In this document: positions 45,892 through 54,440 of the stretch, in pieces
Layout of the letters: the number at the start of each line of letters is the position of its first letter
Position numbering within the stretch: position 1 is the first letter of the stretch
DNA from: Lachnospiraceae bacterium
GTDB lineage: Bacteria; Bacillota; Clostridia; Lachnospirales; Lachnospiraceae
Length of the DNA stretch: 64,000 nt
Assembly (NCBI GenBank): GCA_015057625.1
Contig: SVDZ01000003.1
Span: 62,001 to 126,000, forward strand
Direction: 5' to 3'
Notes under the pieces: model-generated
What the model saw: only the letters and a program-made list of their open reading frames with translations
What the model was told of the DNA's origin: nothing
The model's database searches: none
Made by a program: the position numbers and the translations under genes

Positions 45892-46956
45892 CTACTTTTC
45901 CTCCATAGAATCCAGCAACGCTCTCGTACCGTACTGAAGCGCCTTTCTCTGAACTTCCGTAATCGCCTCTCCTTTTTTAAGGAATTGATCTACATACATT
46001 CCTAAAATATTGTCTTTATTCTCATCATATAAGAGATCAAAATCATAATCAGGAACTGTCTTATCTACAACTTCTGCAAGATAACAAATTCCTGCCAAAT
46101 CTTCAAAATCTATATCCATCAAAGGATTTCTTCTTCCTTTGATAGTAAACTTGTAAATATGCTCATGACCATGTCTTTCCACATAATCCTGAACTTTAAA
46201 TTTAAGTTCTAATAAATTGGTGTCAGGTTCCACATCCACGATAAGATGTTTATAATTTCTCTTACTAAACGGAATAAACTCTAAATCAAGTCCCTCCGAA
46301 TTAATCTCACCTGCAATATAACCTCTGATACCTGTATCTTTTGGGTTAGTAGGCTCAAGGGAACCACAATATGCAAATTTACCTCTCTGATCTAAGTCCG
46401 GATTGTGAATGTGTCCCAGAGCAATATAATCAAAATCAGATCCTGCAAACTTTCTTCTGTTGATAGGTATATGCTTGCGCTCTCCTCCGTGTCCCACTAG
46501 GATATTGATTACTGAAGGATCTTCCACCAGCACATTGTCATATAAACTTTCCCTGATTTCCTCAGTGTAATAGCTGTGTCCGTACACATCCACTCCAAGC
46601 TCAGGAATGCTGATTCGCTCAATATTTCTTCCTCCAAGAAAGATAACATTGTCACTCCATACGTAATCCTTATAGAAAGAACCCGGAATAATTGCATCAC
46701 GATTACCCGCCATCAAAACAACTTTCGTATCTTTGATGGTGGAGAATAAGTAATCAACTTCCTTAATTTCTCTCAGCAGCGGCTGTCTATCAAACAGGTC
46801 CCCTGCAATAATAAGCATATCGACGGGATTTTCTTTAATTTGTTTGATGAGTCTCTCAAATGTGCCCCAGATTTCGTCGGCACGAGTCTGTGCCCACTTC
46901 TCACCGCTCTGTGGCGCATATCCGAGATGTATATCCCCTGTGTGAATAAAACGCAT
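45892..46956 (-). CDS. YhaO/SbcD-like metallophosphoesterase
   Basis: A 354-residue predicted nuclease subunit of an SbcCD/Mre11-Rad50-type complex. Metal ligands are visible: Asp8 and His10 (TGDIH), Asp53 (AGDLFD), and later GHGGERK and LGHIHNPD. Motif III, normally GNHD, reads GNRD (84-87), replacing the histidine that acts in phosphodiester hydrolysis in Mre11. A cap-like C-domain follows. AAGGAG lies 7 nt before the ATG. It is operonic with the ATPase partner downstream. The GNRD change may lower or alter nuclease activity. Confidence 0.87.
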   Translation of the reverse strand: MRFIHTGDIHLGYAPQSGEKWAQTRADEIWGTFERLIKQIKENPVDMLIIAGDLFDRQPLLREIKEVDYLFSTIKDTKVVLMAGNRDAIIPGSFYKDYVWSDNVIFLGGRNIERISIPELGVDVYGHSYYTEEIRESLYDNVLVEDPSVINILVGHGGERKHIPINRRKFAGSDFDYIALGHIHNPDLDQRGKFAYCGSLEPTNPKDTGIRGYIAGEINSEGLDLEFIPFSKRNYKHLIVDVEPDTNLLELKFKVQDYVERHGHEHIYKFTIKGRRNPLMDIDFEDLAGICYLAEVVDKTVPDYDFDLLYDENKDNILGMYVDQFLKKGEAITEVQRKALQYGTRALLDSMEEK

Positions 46957-47034
46957 GCAAATCTCCTTCTAATAGTTTTTTCAAATACCTATACACATTA
47001 AATTATACCATTATACAAGGTAATAATCAAACTT

Positions 47035-47946
47035 TTACTCTTCCATCCACAACTTCATATACCAATAAATATCCGTGCCGCTTCCGAGAACTTCAATGCC
47101 TAATTCATCATATAGTTTCGTAGTCTCATACTGCGGTCCCTCCGGCACACCGCAAATATACATTTTTACGCCTCTATTCTGCATTTTTATGCAAAAGTTT
47201 TTGAGGTTTTCGTTGTCTGTCGGAAGCGTTCCTGAATGATACGGCACAAACAGAATCTTCTCTATTTCCATTTCAGGGATATCAAAAGTTATTCCCGGAT
47301 AAGTCACAATCATTTTAACCGGAGAGTATTTTTTTAATTTCACTTCCCTATCAAGAGTCACAATTTCATTATCTTTTCTTTGCGTTAAACCGCAATCCGA
47401 ATTCTTTCCTCTATTTCCCAACGGTCTGATCTCATCTGAGTAGATATCGTATTTCAACAGAGTGGCTCCATCAAAGATATTGGCAAAGCCGCCTCCATTC
47501 TGATAAGATACATACACTCCGCCCTTCTTAACTCTCTCGATATACTGAACAGCTCCGATAAAATTATTGAAACCGTTTGAGCGCTCATCTTCAAGAGGAT
47601 AATTAGCGGACACCAGAATAATAGGTATACCTGTCTTTCCCAACGCAATTGACAGCGCTGCCGCAGAATACTGAAGAGTGTCCGTTCCGTGAGTTACAAT
47701 GATGCCTCCAAATTCATCATCCAAAAGTCCCTCTTTAACACTCCTTATCAGTTTGGAAATATACTCTCCGTCAAGATTCTCACTTAAAATCGTGTACGGC
47801 TCCCTGCAGACAAACTCAACTTTCTTTCCAAATTTTTCCTGATAAAACTTTATTAACTTATATTTTGCATTCTGATCCGGAGCTATATAGTTCTCACTGA
47901 CAGAACTTCCAATAGTACCTCCGGTAAATAAAACTAAAATCTTCAT
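47035..47946 (-). CDS. Asparaginase-family amidohydrolase
   Basis: A 303-residue asparaginase/glutaminase-type enzyme. The first catalytic threonine is in LFTGGTIGS (6-14). The second motif THGTDTLQYSAAAL holds the Thr-Asp pair, and the conserved lysine loop region follows. No signal peptide, so a cytoplasmic type I enzyme is likely. The ATG at 47946 has no ribosome site; a TATAAT lies 7 nt upstream on the same strand, so the message may be leaderless. Six codons upstream (GTG start) are an alternative. Activity on asparagine versus other amides cannot be told. Confidence 0.85.
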   Translation of the reverse strand: MKILVLFTGGTIGSSVSENYIAPDQNAKYKLIKFYQEKFGKKVEFVCREPYTILSENLDGEYISKLIRSVKEGLLDDEFGGIIVTHGTDTLQYSAAALSIALGKTGIPIILVSANYPLEDERSNGFNNFIGAVQYIERVKKGGVYVSYQNGGGFANIFDGATLLKYDIYSDEIRPLGNRGKNSDCGLTQRKDNEIVTLDREVKLKKYSPVKMIVTYPGITFDIPEMEIEKILFVPYHSGTLPTDNENLKNFCIKMQNRGVKMYICGVPEGPQYETTKLYDELGIEVLGSGTDIYWYMKLWMEE

Positions 47947-48056
47947 AAAAACTATTATACACACTTTCGCATGTCTGTTCAGCCAAAATCAATAATAATT
48001 ACGCTATTTGGCCTGTATCTGATAATTTAGAGTTGTAATTTGAGACAAAAGGTATT

Positions 48057-48079
48057 AAAATGAGACTTAGTCCCAATTT
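48057..48079. promoter_or_regulatory. Candidate Fur-family operator
   Basis: A 23-nt palindrome with 9 of 11 pairs. Its core TGAGACT-T-AGTCCCA has the 7-1-7 spacing typical of Fur, Zur and PerR sites. It lies about 40 nt before the Fur-family gene that starts the metal-transport operon, so autoregulation is plausible. A weaker Zur-like half site (ATTACG) is at 47998-48003. Confidence 0.4.
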
Positions 48080-48117
48080 CGTGGACCGGAAGCATTTGAT
48101 AATCACGGAGGATAAAA

Positions 48118-48525
48118 ATGGCCGGATACAATACGGAACAAAAAAAATGTATAATCCAGTTTCTTTCCGACAATTGCAACGCTTCATATACCATTGAAGA
48201 GTTAATTGCAAATTTGGAGAAATGTGACAACATCTCTAAGGCTCCGGGAAGAAGTACTGTTTACAGACTTATGAATAAACTTGTGGAAGAAGGCATTGTA
48301 AAGCGCTTTATCAAAGGGCACAGTCGCCACTTCTACTATCAGATAATGGAATCCACCAACTGCCATGAGCACATTCATATGAAATGTACCAGCTGCGGAA
48401 AACTCTTCCACATGGCAGATGACGAAACCACAAAACTTCTAAACGAAATATTAACCAGTTCGCATTTTACCGTAGACAGAGACGAAACCACTCTCTACGG
48501 AACCTGCGACAATTGTATCAGATAA
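48118..48525 (+). CDS. Fur-family metalloregulator, probably Zur
   Basis: A 135-residue repressor. The winged helix (about 1-75) includes APGRSTVYRLMNKLVEEGIV. The dimerisation domain has CHEHIHMKC with the regulatory His/Glu ligands (83-87), and two CxxC pairs, Cys90/Cys93 and Cys130/Cys133, form the structural zinc site. The zinc/manganese-type ABC transporter directly downstream suggests zinc sensing (Zur), but Mur or Fur cannot be excluded. GGAGG lies 7 nt before the ATG. The operon continues with a 22-nt gap to the ATPase. Confidence 0.88.
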   Translation: MAGYNTEQKKCIIQFLSDNCNASYTIEELIANLEKCDNISKAPGRSTVYRLMNKLVEEGIVKRFIKGHSRHFYYQIMESTNCHEHIHMKCTSCGKLFHMADDETTKLLNEILTSSHFTVDRDETTLYGTCDNCIR

Positions 48526-48547
48526 TTAATAATATGAAAGGATTATT

Positions 48548-49261
48548 ATGTCACAGTTAACATGTAAAGACGTTTCTCTTGGTTACGAGGGAATGACTGT
48601 CACAAGGGATATTAATTTCACTGTAAATAAAGGCGACTACCTTTGCATTGTGGGTGAGAACGGCTCAGGTAAGAGTACACTCATTAAGGCGTTGCTGAAA
48701 TTGAAATCTCCTATAAGCGGGGAGATTATTTATGACGAAGGGCTTTCTGCTTCTGAGATTGGTTACCTCCCTCAGCAGACTATTGTACAGAGGGATTTTC
48801 CGGCATCTGTAACAGAAATCGTTATGTCAGGTTTTTCAGGCAGCAACGGCCTTCGACCATTCTACACAAAGGCTCAGAAGGAACGCGCAAAAAAGAATAT
48901 GGAGCGTCTTGATATTACCGAACTTGCAAACAGATGCTACAGAGAGCTCTCAGGAGGGCAGCAACAGCGTGTACTTTTAGCAAGAGCTTTATGTGCCACA
49001 GAATCTCTTCTTCTTTTGGATGAGCCTGTTGCCGGACTTGATCCTAAGGTTACAGCTGAAATGTACGACCTTATCAATCAGATAAATGAAAAATACGGAA
49101 TCACCATCATTATGGTTTCCCACGATTTAAACGCAGCACTTTCCCATGCCACACACATTCTTCATTTAAGTGACCATCCGTTATTCTTTGGCACAAAAGA
49201 TGATTATCTAGAGAGTAAAGTGGGCAAGGCTTTTGTTGACATGATGGGAGGTATTTCGTAA
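48548..49261 (+). CDS. Zn/Mn-type ABC transporter ATPase
   Basis: A 237-residue ATP-binding subunit of the ZnuC/MntB family. Walker A GENGSGKST is at about 36-44, the Q-loop in GYLPQQ, signature LSGGQQQR, Walker B LLLLDEP and the switch histidine in MVSHDL. AAAGGA precedes the ATG. Its stop overlaps the permease start in TAATG. The operon has no solute-binding protein gene, so that subunit must be encoded elsewhere. Confidence 0.92.
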   Translation: MSQLTCKDVSLGYEGMTVTRDINFTVNKGDYLCIVGENGSGKSTLIKALLKLKSPISGEIIYDEGLSASEIGYLPQQTIVQRDFPASVTEIVMSGFSGSNGLRPFYTKAQKERAKKNMERLDITELANRCYRELSGGQQQRVLLARALCATESLLLLDEPVAGLDPKVTAEMYDLINQINEKYGITIIMVSHDLNAALSHATHILHLSDHPLFFGTKDDYLESKVGKAFVDMMGGIS

Positions 49262-50109
49262 TGGATATATTTGAAACTTTATCATATTATCTTCATTTCA
49301 AATTTGTAGTATATGCTCTTGTAGTGGGAACTCTGATTGCTCTTTGTTCCTCACTCTTAGGAGTTACATTGGTACTCAAAAGATTTTCATTTATCGGTGA
49401 CGGTTTATCCCATGTTGCTTTCGGCGCTATTGCCATTGCTTCCGTGTTAAAACTTACCAATGACATGCTTTTGGTTATGCCAATTACTATCATTGCAGCG
49501 GTGCTTCTACTTCGTTCAGGTCAGAACACCAAAATTAAAGGAGATGCAACTCTTGCCATGATTTCCGTAGGTGCTCTTGCTCTAGGATATCTGGTTATGA
49601 ATATTTTCTCCACATCATCAAACATTACAGGAGATGTCTGCACTACTCTTTTTGGCTCGACATCCATCCTCACTTTGAAGCAATCAGATGTAATTCTTAG
49701 TATTGTAATGTCTGTTCTTGTTATATCGGTGTTTATTTTCTTCTATAACAAGATATTTGCAATTACCTTTGATGAAAATTTTGCTAATGCAACAGGAACG
49801 AATGCAAATGTTTACAATCTTTTAATCGCAATTGTAACATCTGTTATTATCGTGCTCGCAATGAATCTTGTAGGTTCGCTGCTGACATCCGCACTTATCA
49901 TATTCCCGGCATTGTCAGCCATGCGCGTGTTCAAAAGTTTCAAATCAGTTATTATTTGTTCAGCAATAATATCTGTTATTTGTGCCCTAACCGGAATCAT
50001 TATCTCTATTCTTGCTTCGACACCGGTTGGTTCCACAATAGTTGCCATAGACATTGTGGCATTTTTGATATTCTACTTTATTGGAATTATTACAATGAAA
50101 AATCAATAA
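49261..50109 (+). CDS. Zn/Mn-type ABC transporter permease
   Basis: A 282-residue membrane permease of the ABC-3 family (ZnuB/MntC type) with about eight hydrophobic segments. The family motif LLGVTLVLKRFSFIGDGLSHVAFG lies near the N-terminus, and GSLLTSALIIFPALSAM gives the conserved coupling region. It is co-translated with the ATPase gene. Metal choice (Zn versus Mn) is inferred from the Fur-family regulator upstream. Confidence 0.92.
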   Translation: MDIFETLSYYLHFKFVVYALVVGTLIALCSSLLGVTLVLKRFSFIGDGLSHVAFGAIAIASVLKLTNDMLLVMPITIIAAVLLLRSGQNTKIKGDATLAMISVGALALGYLVMNIFSTSSNITGDVCTTLFGSTSILTLKQSDVILSIVMSVLVISVFIFFYNKIFAITFDENFANATGTNANVYNLLIAIVTSVIIVLAMNLVGSLLTSALIIFPALSAMRVFKSFKSVIICSAIISVICALTGIIISILASTPVGSTIVAIDIVAFLIFYFIGIITMKNQ

Positions 50110-50134
50110 ATTATGTCTCGGGGAGATTTTACAA

Positions 50135-51301
50135 ATGAAAAAAATAATATTACAGTTACCGCTTGTACTTGCACTGTGTGTTGGAATTATTTATTCTGCC
50201 CATTTGTTGAACGAGAAGGATAAACAAAATGTTGCTAAATACTCATATGACTACGAAAGCAAAAAATTAAGCAAGAATGTGGCAACAAACACAGCTGCTA
50301 ATGCCAACTTGAATAAGGAAACTGTCACAGAAAATATAACGGAAGTTGTAACAGAGGAACCAACTACAGATGACTCATTTGAAATTAAATTGAGTTTTGT
50401 CGGGGATTGTCTGTGTGCTACAAATGAGAATACACACTACGAAAACTGCTTCAACGACGTTGCCGACAGAAAAGATAAATCATACTTTCTAGCAAAGGTA
50501 AACAAATACTTTTTAAATGATGATTTCACTATTTCGGATTGCGAGAATGTTTACTCTGACTCCAAAGATCTTCAGGTATCAGACAAAGGTCAGTACCAGG
50601 ATCCAAACATTGAAGCTTACTGGTTTAAAAGCAAAGCTAAAAATGCCGAAATATTGTCAGCCGGCGGCATTGACTGCGTTTCTATTTCTAACAACCATAT
50701 AAACGACTACGGTTCACAGGGCAAGAACGACACAAAGGATGCTCTCGATAAAGCCGGTGTGCTTTGGGGCGAAGAAGGGAAGACTGTCTATTACGAAAAG
50801 AACGGATTCAAAATTGCTGTAATCTGTGTATCAATGTACGGTGACGGAGTCGTTCCAAACATTATTGATTACATAAAAAAAGCAACGAAAAAGAGTGACT
50901 ACCAGATAATCTATTTTCACGGTGGAACAGAGGCCATCCATGAACCTGAAACCTGGAAGAAGAACGCCTGCCATAAATTGGTGGATGCGGGCGCAGATTT
51001 AATAATGGGAGACCACCCGCATGTGTTACAGCCACTGGAAGTATATAACGACGTAACTATCATTTACTCCCTTGGCAATTTTATTTTCGGAGGGAACAGA
51101 CATCCTGAAAACAGGACAATAATCTACCAGCATACACTTACCATAACAAAAGATTCCCTCTCATCGCAGAGCGGAAAAATCATTCCTTGCTATGTATATA
51201 CAGGAGATACAAACAACTGGCAACCTGCCGTTATAAAAGACAAGGGCACCAGAAAAAAAGTTCTTAAATTTATGAAATGGGAAGCTGATTCACCTCTGTA
51301 A
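50135..51301 (+). CDS. CapA-family (PGA_cap) extracellular protein
   Basis: A 388-residue protein with one N-terminal membrane anchor (about 5-22), a Thr/Glu-rich linker (TENITEVVTEEPTTDD) and a metallophosphatase-like CapA domain. Domain marks are LSFVGDCLC near 90, SISNNHINDYG near 190 and MGDHPHVLQPLEVY near 290. In Bacillus CapA takes part in poly-gamma-glutamate export, but most relatives are of unknown role and no capB/C genes are here. GGGGAG lies 10 nt before the ATG. The last codons form part of the terminator stem. Confidence 0.88.
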   Translation: MKKIILQLPLVLALCVGIIYSAHLLNEKDKQNVAKYSYDYESKKLSKNVATNTAANANLNKETVTENITEVVTEEPTTDDSFEIKLSFVGDCLCATNENTHYENCFNDVADRKDKSYFLAKVNKYFLNDDFTISDCENVYSDSKDLQVSDKGQYQDPNIEAYWFKSKAKNAEILSAGGIDCVSISNNHINDYGSQGKNDTKDALDKAGVLWGEEGKTVYYEKNGFKIAVICVSMYGDGVVPNIIDYIKKATKKSDYQIIYFHGGTEAIHEPETWKKNACHKLVDAGADLIMGDHPHVLQPLEVYNDVTIIYSLGNFIFGGNRHPENRTIIYQHTLTITKDSLSSQSGKIIPCYVYTGDTNNWQPAVIKDKGTRKKVLKFMKWEADSPL

Positions 51302-51315
51302 TCAGCTTCCCATTT
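51275..51315. terminator. Terminator built from the 3' codons of the CapA gene
   Basis: AAATGGGAAGCTGAT (inside the CapA coding end) pairs perfectly with ATCAGCTTCCCATTT after the stop. Stem 15 bp, loop 11 nt, A/T tracts on both sides. It can also serve the convergent gene whose stop is at 51325. Confidence 0.85.
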
Positions 51316-51324
51316 TCAATTTAC

Positions 51325-52044
51325 TTATCCAAGGAAATAATACCAATGTTTTCCGACACCTCTCATCTGTCCCACGTAAACCATATCTCCCTTTTTTATG
51401 AACCTGTATAAAATAACACCTCTCACTTGGATTTTATCCTCGAGAATGTCATTTCCTTCTGCGCAGAAAATATATCTCCATTTGTTTCTAAATACCGAAA
51501 GGTACTCAACCTCATTCTTCTGAATAACTCTCAGATATGCCACCTTATTCTTTCCGATATCAAAAAGAATATAATCAACTATGCAAAGCTGCAGGTAACT
51601 TAAAATCTCTGCCACACAAAAAACAATCATACCGGCTGTGATAAAATACATATCAGTCTCAGTCTTTTTAAACCAGTGTGGAAGACTTCTTCTTGCAGCC
51701 AACTGGAAACATACCCCAATCGTTACAACAATTAAAATAATGACAGTTCTTACAAGAAATACCTCAAATCGTCTGTCCGACTGCTTCTTTCTAAGATCAA
51801 GCTTAGTCTCGCCCTCTGCCAGTTTAAAATCTGCCAGTAAAAGAGAACCTCTCTTATCTTTTTCCCTATCTCTTTGCCTCTGCTCATCTATGATTTTAGT
51901 TTTAATATCTTTTTCTTCATCATCCTCGCTGCCGAGATACTCTTTTTTATTAAACAGATTCTCCCAGTCAGAATCATAATCCTTCGATCTTGTAGGTCCG
52001 TATTTATATTTTTCATCCAAAAAAACTTCATGATTATTTGCCAT
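51325..52044 (-). CDS. Membrane protein of unknown function
   Basis: A 239-residue protein that I do not recognise. The N-terminal third is charged and probably cytoplasmic, with a heptad-like region (about 45-65, IKTKIIDEQRQRDREKDKR). Two membrane segments (about 96-116 and 135-155) follow. A beta-rich C-terminal domain (about 160-239, NEVEYLSVFRNKWRYIFCAEGNDI) has the feel of a PH-like or SH3-like domain. GGGAGG lies 8 nt before the ATG at 52044; 32 upstream codons are rejected. It stands alone, convergent to the CapA gene. Confidence 0.65.
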   Translation of the reverse strand: MANNHEVFLDEKYKYGPTRSKDYDSDWENLFNKKEYLGSEDDEEKDIKTKIIDEQRQRDREKDKRGSLLLADFKLAEGETKLDLRKKQSDRRFEVFLVRTVIILIVVTIGVCFQLAARRSLPHWFKKTETDMYFITAGMIVFCVAEILSYLQLCIVDYILFDIGKNKVAYLRVIQKNEVEYLSVFRNKWRYIFCAEGNDILEDKIQVRGVILYRFIKKGDMVYVGQMRGVGKHWYYFLG

Positions 52045-52296
52045 ATAAAAACCTCCCCTCAACTCAGGAACACATCTTAATCCAGTTCCTGATTCGGAAT
52101 TCTCCTCATACCTTTCATATCCAATTCGAACAAGGTACAATATCTAACTCAAATATAGCAAAATAAAAAATCAATGTAAATACGTTACAGCAGCGAATTA
52201 TAGCCACTTATTTTTCTAGTTCATCAGATGGAGACATTTCTATAACCGATGCAAATTCCGTAGCAAGACTCACGAACAATTCTTGCATTCACGAAT
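52045..52296. other. Intergenic DNA next to the long inverted repeat
   Basis: No gene. AT-rich at first, with the promoter of the membrane protein gene expected here. A small hairpin GCAAGA/TCTTGC (52263-52285) lies next to the start of the GC-rich inverted repeat. Confidence 0.4.
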
Positions 52297-52598
52297 CCCC
52301 AGCTTCAACCAGACCCAATGCCACAGCCAAGCGCCCACCGGCACGGCCAAGCACCCACCGGCCCTACAGTATTATCATGAAACGATAGCAAGGCTTTCGT
52401 AATGACGAGCATGCTAGCTGTGAATGCGAGAGCGTGTGTTTAAGCTCCGAAGGAGCGAGTTACGCGTAGCATTCACTAATAAGCGCATGCGAGGAATAGA
52501 AAACGCAGCGTGTTTCATGATAATACTGTAGGGCCGGTGGGTGCTTGGCCGTGCCGGTGGGCGCTTGGCTGTGGCATTGGGCCTGGCTGAAGCCGGGG
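52297..52598. repeat. GC-rich inverted repeat with 87-bp arms, downstream of prfC
   Basis: Arms at 52297-52383 and 52512-52598 match at 84 of 87 positions. The three mismatches become G-U pairs in a minus-strand transcript. Each arm contains two tandem copies of CCAAGC(G/A)CCCACCGGC. The 128-nt centre has nested inverted repeats (GTGAATGC...GCATTCAC) around a GCTCC-GAA-GGAGC hairpin. The whole is much richer in GC than its surroundings. It could be a MITE-like element or a very large 3' hairpin of the prfC message, whose stop codon is 8 nt away. Confidence 0.85.
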
Positions 52599-52605
52599 GC
52601 TCCAC

Positions 52606-54201
52606 TTAATTTTTCTTGAATTCTTCGAATTCAAGTCCTTCGTTGTGTTCCTGGATAATTCTGATTGACCATTCATTTGCAAACAGCAACAATGGATTAT
52701 CGTTCATATCTTTAACCTTCTTGCAGTCACTTATTCGACTTAAGCGATTAAGGTCTGTTGATGGGTCTTTTACCCAGCGGATATAGTTGTATGGAAGAGG
52801 TTCAAGTCTTACATCACAACTGTATTCATTTTCAAGTCTGTACTTAAGTACGTCAAACTGAAGTACACCTACTACACCTACTACTATTTCTGACATTCCA
52901 AGGTTATAATCCTGGAACATCTGAATTGCACCTTCCTGGGCAATCTGTGTAACTCCCTTCATGAACTGCTTACGCTTCATGGAATCAAGCGGAACAAGTC
53001 TGCAGAAATGTTCAGGTGCAAATGTTGGAATACCTTCATATGCAAATTTCTTGCCCGGCATGCATAATGTATCTCCGATTGAAAAAATTCCCGGATCAAA
53101 CACACCGATAACATCTCCGGCATATGCCTCATCAATTACTTTTCTATCCTGTGCCATAATCTGCTGCGGTCTTGAAAGTTTCATCTTTCTTCCACTCTGA
53201 ACATGATATACATCCTTGCTGGCATCAAATTTTCCTGAACAGATTCTCATAAACGCAATTCTGTCGTGATGTGCCTTGTTCATATTGGCCTGAATCTTGA
53301 ATATAAATCCTGAGAATGCCTCATCCACAGGGCTAATCAAACCTGCATCTGACTGTCTTGGAAGTGGCGACTCTGTCATCTTTAAGAAATGCTCAAGGAA
53401 TGTCTCCACACCAAATGTAGTAAGAGCTGAACCAAAGAACACCGGTGAGAGCTCTCCCTTATCTACAAGTTCCTGATCAAATGGTTCACTTGCTCCGTCA
53501 AGTAATTCTGTATCTTCCATCAGCTGATCATAGAGTTCCTCTGTGATGGCATCCTTAAGTTCAGCATCATCCAAATCAAATTCAGTCTCTGCAGCACCTT
53601 TTGCGCCACCTACTGAAACTGCCTTGAACATAGAAATCTTCTTTGTATCTCTGTCATATACGCCCTTAAATCTCTTTCCTGAACCTATTGGCCAGTTGAT
53701 TGGGCAAGTCTTAATTCCAAGGACATTTTCTATTTCCTCAAGCAATTCATATGGATCTCTCGCTTCCAAATCCATCTTATTTATAAATGTAAAAATAGGA
53801 ATATGTCTCATAACACAAACCTTAAACAACTTAATAGTCTGTGCCTCAACACCCTTTGAGGCATCAATTACCATCACAGCGGAATCTGCTGCCATCAAAG
53901 TTCTATATGTATCCTCTGAGAAATCCTGATGTCCAGGTGTATCAAGAATATTGATACAGTATCCATCATAGTCAAACTGAAGAGCTGAAGAAGTTACTGA
54001 AATACCTCTCTCCTTCTCAATACCCATCCAGTCAGAAACTGCGTATTTTGAATTTGCCTTTCCTTTAACCGAACCGGCAGTATTGATAGCTCCTCCATAT
54101 AAAAGGAACTTCTCAGTCAATGTAGTTTTACCTGCATCGGGATGGGAAATAATTGCAAAAGTTCTACGTCTTTCAATTTCTTTTCTCAAATCATTACTCA
54201 T
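52606..54201 (-). CDS. prfC: Peptide chain release factor 3
   Basis: A 531-residue translational GTPase that recycles RF1/RF2 from the ribosome. G1 is SHPDAGKTTLTEK (about 20-32), G2 EKERGISVTSSALQF, G3 DTPGHQDFSEDT, and G4 NKMD; the RF3-specific C-terminal half follows (MCRLVPLDS region; YNLGMSEIVVGVVGVLQFDV). Length is normal (about 530). An AGAGAG site precedes the ATG. Downstream of its stop lies a large GC-rich inverted repeat instead of an ordinary terminator. Confidence 0.96.
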   Translation of the reverse strand: MSNDLRKEIERRRTFAIISHPDAGKTTLTEKFLLYGGAINTAGSVKGKANSKYAVSDWMGIEKERGISVTSSALQFDYDGYCINILDTPGHQDFSEDTYRTLMAADSAVMVIDASKGVEAQTIKLFKVCVMRHIPIFTFINKMDLEARDPYELLEEIENVLGIKTCPINWPIGSGKRFKGVYDRDTKKISMFKAVSVGGAKGAAETEFDLDDAELKDAITEELYDQLMEDTELLDGASEPFDQELVDKGELSPVFFGSALTTFGVETFLEHFLKMTESPLPRQSDAGLISPVDEAFSGFIFKIQANMNKAHHDRIAFMRICSGKFDASKDVYHVQSGRKMKLSRPQQIMAQDRKVIDEAYAGDVIGVFDPGIFSIGDTLCMPGKKFAYEGIPTFAPEHFCRLVPLDSMKRKQFMKGVTQIAQEGAIQMFQDYNLGMSEIVVGVVGVLQFDVLKYRLENEYSCDVRLEPLPYNYIRWVKDPSTDLNRLSRISDCKKVKDMNDNPLLLFANEWSIRIIQEHNEGLEFEEFKKN

Positions 54202-54365
54202 AATAAACTCTCTTTTCCTATCATTTCTATAAATCTCTAAGCATTATTGGTAAGGCGAACATTTTAAATACATCTCGCCAAATGCCAATACACACACCGT
54301 TTTATTATATTAAAAAAAATAATAGAGCGCAACCTCTCTTGAGTTTATTGCGGATAACAAAAGAA

Positions 54366-54395
54366 ACGCTACACTACATAAATAGCGTAACGTTT
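54366..54395 (-). terminator. Probable terminator of the large surface-protein gene
   Basis: ACGCTA and TAGCGT form a short stem, extended imperfectly by GAAACG/CGTTTC. On the minus strand it is followed by TTCTTTTGTT. It lies about 45 nt past the stop at 54441. Confidence 0.5.
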
Positions 54396-54440
54396 CCTTG
54401 TTTTATACCACAGCACTAACTCCGTGGCATTATTTAATTA

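Noticed and set aside
52414..52605. Arg/Pro-rich 63-codon reading frame
   Set aside because: It lies wholly within the GC-rich inverted repeat and has no ribosome site.
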